From contig DATJOB010000142.1 of assembly GCA_035507475.1 (NCBI GenBank), forward strand, positions 1 to 12,813: DNA of 12,813 bases, read 5' to 3'. The notes beneath the pieces were generated by a model. It worked only from the letters and a program-made list of their open reading frames with translations. It was not told the DNA's origin and made no database searches. Both the position numbers and the translations under genes were made by a program. Shown here piece after piece: positions 11,906 to 12,813 of this stretch (the first letter of the stretch is position 1; each line of letters opens with the position of its first letter). This stretch comes from DATARH01 sp035507475. GTDB lineage: Bacteria > Pseudomonadota > Alphaproteobacteria > ATCC43930 > CGMCC-115725.

Positions 11906-12799
11906 CTAGGACCCCGGCACGACGCCTTTCGGCAACCCCTCGCAGTAGCGCGCGATTTCGCCCGGTGTGGTGATCCACAGCGCGTCGCGGTGCGCGAGGA
12001 TGTGGCGCAACGCGCGGCGCAGCGCGCGCAGCCGGAACGGCTGGCCGATGATGAACGGGTGCAGCGCCACCGAGTAGACGAGCGGATATTTGCGTGACTG
12101 CTCGAGCATCTCGTCGAACTGGTCGATCAGCATCTCCTCGAACTGGCGGCCGGTATGGCGGCGATAGACGAGGCTCGGCGAGTCGTTAAGCTCGATCGGG
12201 TAGGGCACGGTGAGGAGCGGCCCGGCGCGGGTGCGCATCCAGATCGGTTGGTCGTCGACCGGCCAGTCCATCACGTAGCGATAGCCGGCCTCCTTCAACA
12301 GGTCGAGGGTGACGCCGCTTTCGGCCAGGCCGGGGCCGAGCCAGCCCTCGGGCGCCCGACCCGAAAGCCGCGTCACCACCGCGCTGCACTCGGCGATGAG
12401 CCGCGCCTCGTCCTCCTCCCACAGGCGGTCCTGCCGCTCCGAATTGCTGCGGCCGTGGCCGACATACTCGTCGCCGCGCGCGTTCATCCGCTCGACGATC
12501 GCGGGGCAAGCCTCGAGGACCGCGGAATTGACGTTGTGCGCGCCGGGCAGCCCGAACTCGTCGAGCAGGTCGAAATAGTACCAGAGCCCGACCCGGTTGC
12601 CGTAATCGCGCCAGGCGTAGTTGCGCTGCGACGGCGCGGCGTGCTCGCCGGTCGAATCCGGGCTGTTGCCGGCGCCGAACGCGAAATGCTCGATGTTGTT
12701 GCAGAAGAAGACCGCGAGCCGCTTGCCCTCGGGCCAGTCATAGACCGGCCGGCGGTGGATCGGCACGTAGTCGTAGCGGTCGTGTACGGGGAGCTTCAT
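11906..12799 (-). CDS. NodB-like polysaccharide deacetylase family protein (PuuE/allantoinase-like)
   Basis: A 297-residue protein of the polysaccharide deacetylase superfamily, no signal peptide. Family blocks: LAVFFCNNIEHFAFG (about 28-42), WRDYGNRVGLWYYFDLLDEF (63-82), NVNSAVLEACP (89-99), GHGRSNSE (114-121), D178-W179 followed by D182-D183, and ALHPFIIGQP (245-254) with H247. This pattern is that of the PuuE/allantoinase-like branch, which hydrolyses C-N bonds of small cyclic or linear amides rather than chitin-type sugars. The classical metal motifs TFDD and H-S/T-x-x-H are not present; NIEH and GHGRSN stand in their place, so classical zinc-dependent deacetylation is doubtful. The ATG at 12799 has CGAGG about nine bases upstream. 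No other purine or ureide genes are visible, so the substrate is unknown. It is convergent with the CoA-transferase gene. Confidence 0.85.
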   Translation of the reverse strand: MKLPVHDRYDYVPIHRRPVYDWPEGKRLAVFFCNNIEHFAFGAGNSPDSTGEHAAPSQRNYAWRDYGNRVGLWYYFDLLDEFGLPGAHNVNSAVLEACPAIVERMNARGDEYVGHGRSNSERQDRLWEEDEARLIAECSAVVTRLSGRAPEGWLGPGLAESGVTLDLLKEAGYRYVMDWPVDDQPIWMRTRAGPLLTVPYPIELNDSPSLVYRRHTGRQFEEMLIDQFDEMLEQSRKYPLVYSVALHPFIIGQPFRLRALRRALRHILAHRDALWITTPGEIARYCEGLPKGVVPGS

Positions 12800-12813
12800 C
12801 GCCGGGGCCTCGT

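Noticed and set aside
11709..11978. 89-codon minus-strand frame containing MARPDPAIQ
   Set aside because: It reads through an intergenic repeat-like element and the ends of both neighbouring genes; treated as a spurious ORF on a repeat, not a protein.

Overview
The window is GC-rich (roughly 70%) bacterial DNA with dense, short-gapped genes on both strands. A DUF1127 protein, ArsR regulators paired with DUF899 proteins, an AcoA/PdhA-type E1 subunit, a family III CoA-transferase and an intergenic element whose reverse strand reads MARPDPAIQ all point to an alphaproteobacterium, probably Hyphomicrobiales or Rhodospirillales. This placement is inference from gene content; no rRNA or other taxonomic marker is present. 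I see no tRNA, rRNA, CRISPR array, transposase, prophage gene or origin.

Layout. 1-486 (-): 5' part of a TPP-dependent 2-oxoacid/acetoin dehydrogenase E1 alpha gene, cut by the window edge. It is divergent from a D-2-hydroxyacid dehydrogenase (659-1630, +), which is followed by two tiny secreted proteins sharing a C-x-W...W-x-C motif (1722-2217, +). A strong hairpin then separates these from a convergent zinc alcohol dehydrogenase (2264-3358, -). Next come a stand-alone receiver protein (3574-3930, +), a convergent lipoprotein (3949-4602, -) and a membrane histidine kinase that ends without a receiver domain (4779-6737, +). From 9557 down to 6789 five genes run on the minus strand: ArsR regulator, DUF899 protein B, DUF899 protein A, a second ArsR-type regulator with a Cys/His-containing C-terminal domain, and a DUF1127 protein. 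On the plus strand a metallo-beta-lactamase-fold hydrolase and a CaiB/BaiF CoA-transferase form a tight pair (9693-11760). Facing them is a NodB-like, PuuE-type deacetylase/amidohydrolase (11906-12799, -).

How they may work together. The catabolic genes (E1 alpha, 2-hydroxyacid dehydrogenase, alcohol dehydrogenase, hydrolase plus CoA-transferase, deacetylase-like enzyme) suggest a heterotroph with broad small-molecule metabolism, but no single pathway is evident. The clearest functional unit is the ArsR/DUF899 cluster: two thioredoxin-like CxxC proteins under an ArsR regulator with an inverted repeat in its own promoter region, followed by a second Cys-containing regulator. The receiver protein and the kinase could form a split phosphorelay, although the lipoprotein gene lies between them.

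No gap between genes exceeds about 215 bases. The largest are 487-658, 3359-3573, 4603-4778 and 11761-11905; beyond the sites listed I see nothing in them. I did not find an obviously new multi-gene system. The observations most worth checking are the paired small secreted proteins, the ArsR/DUF899 cluster with its operator and gene overlap, and leader hairpins abutting ribosome-binding sites.
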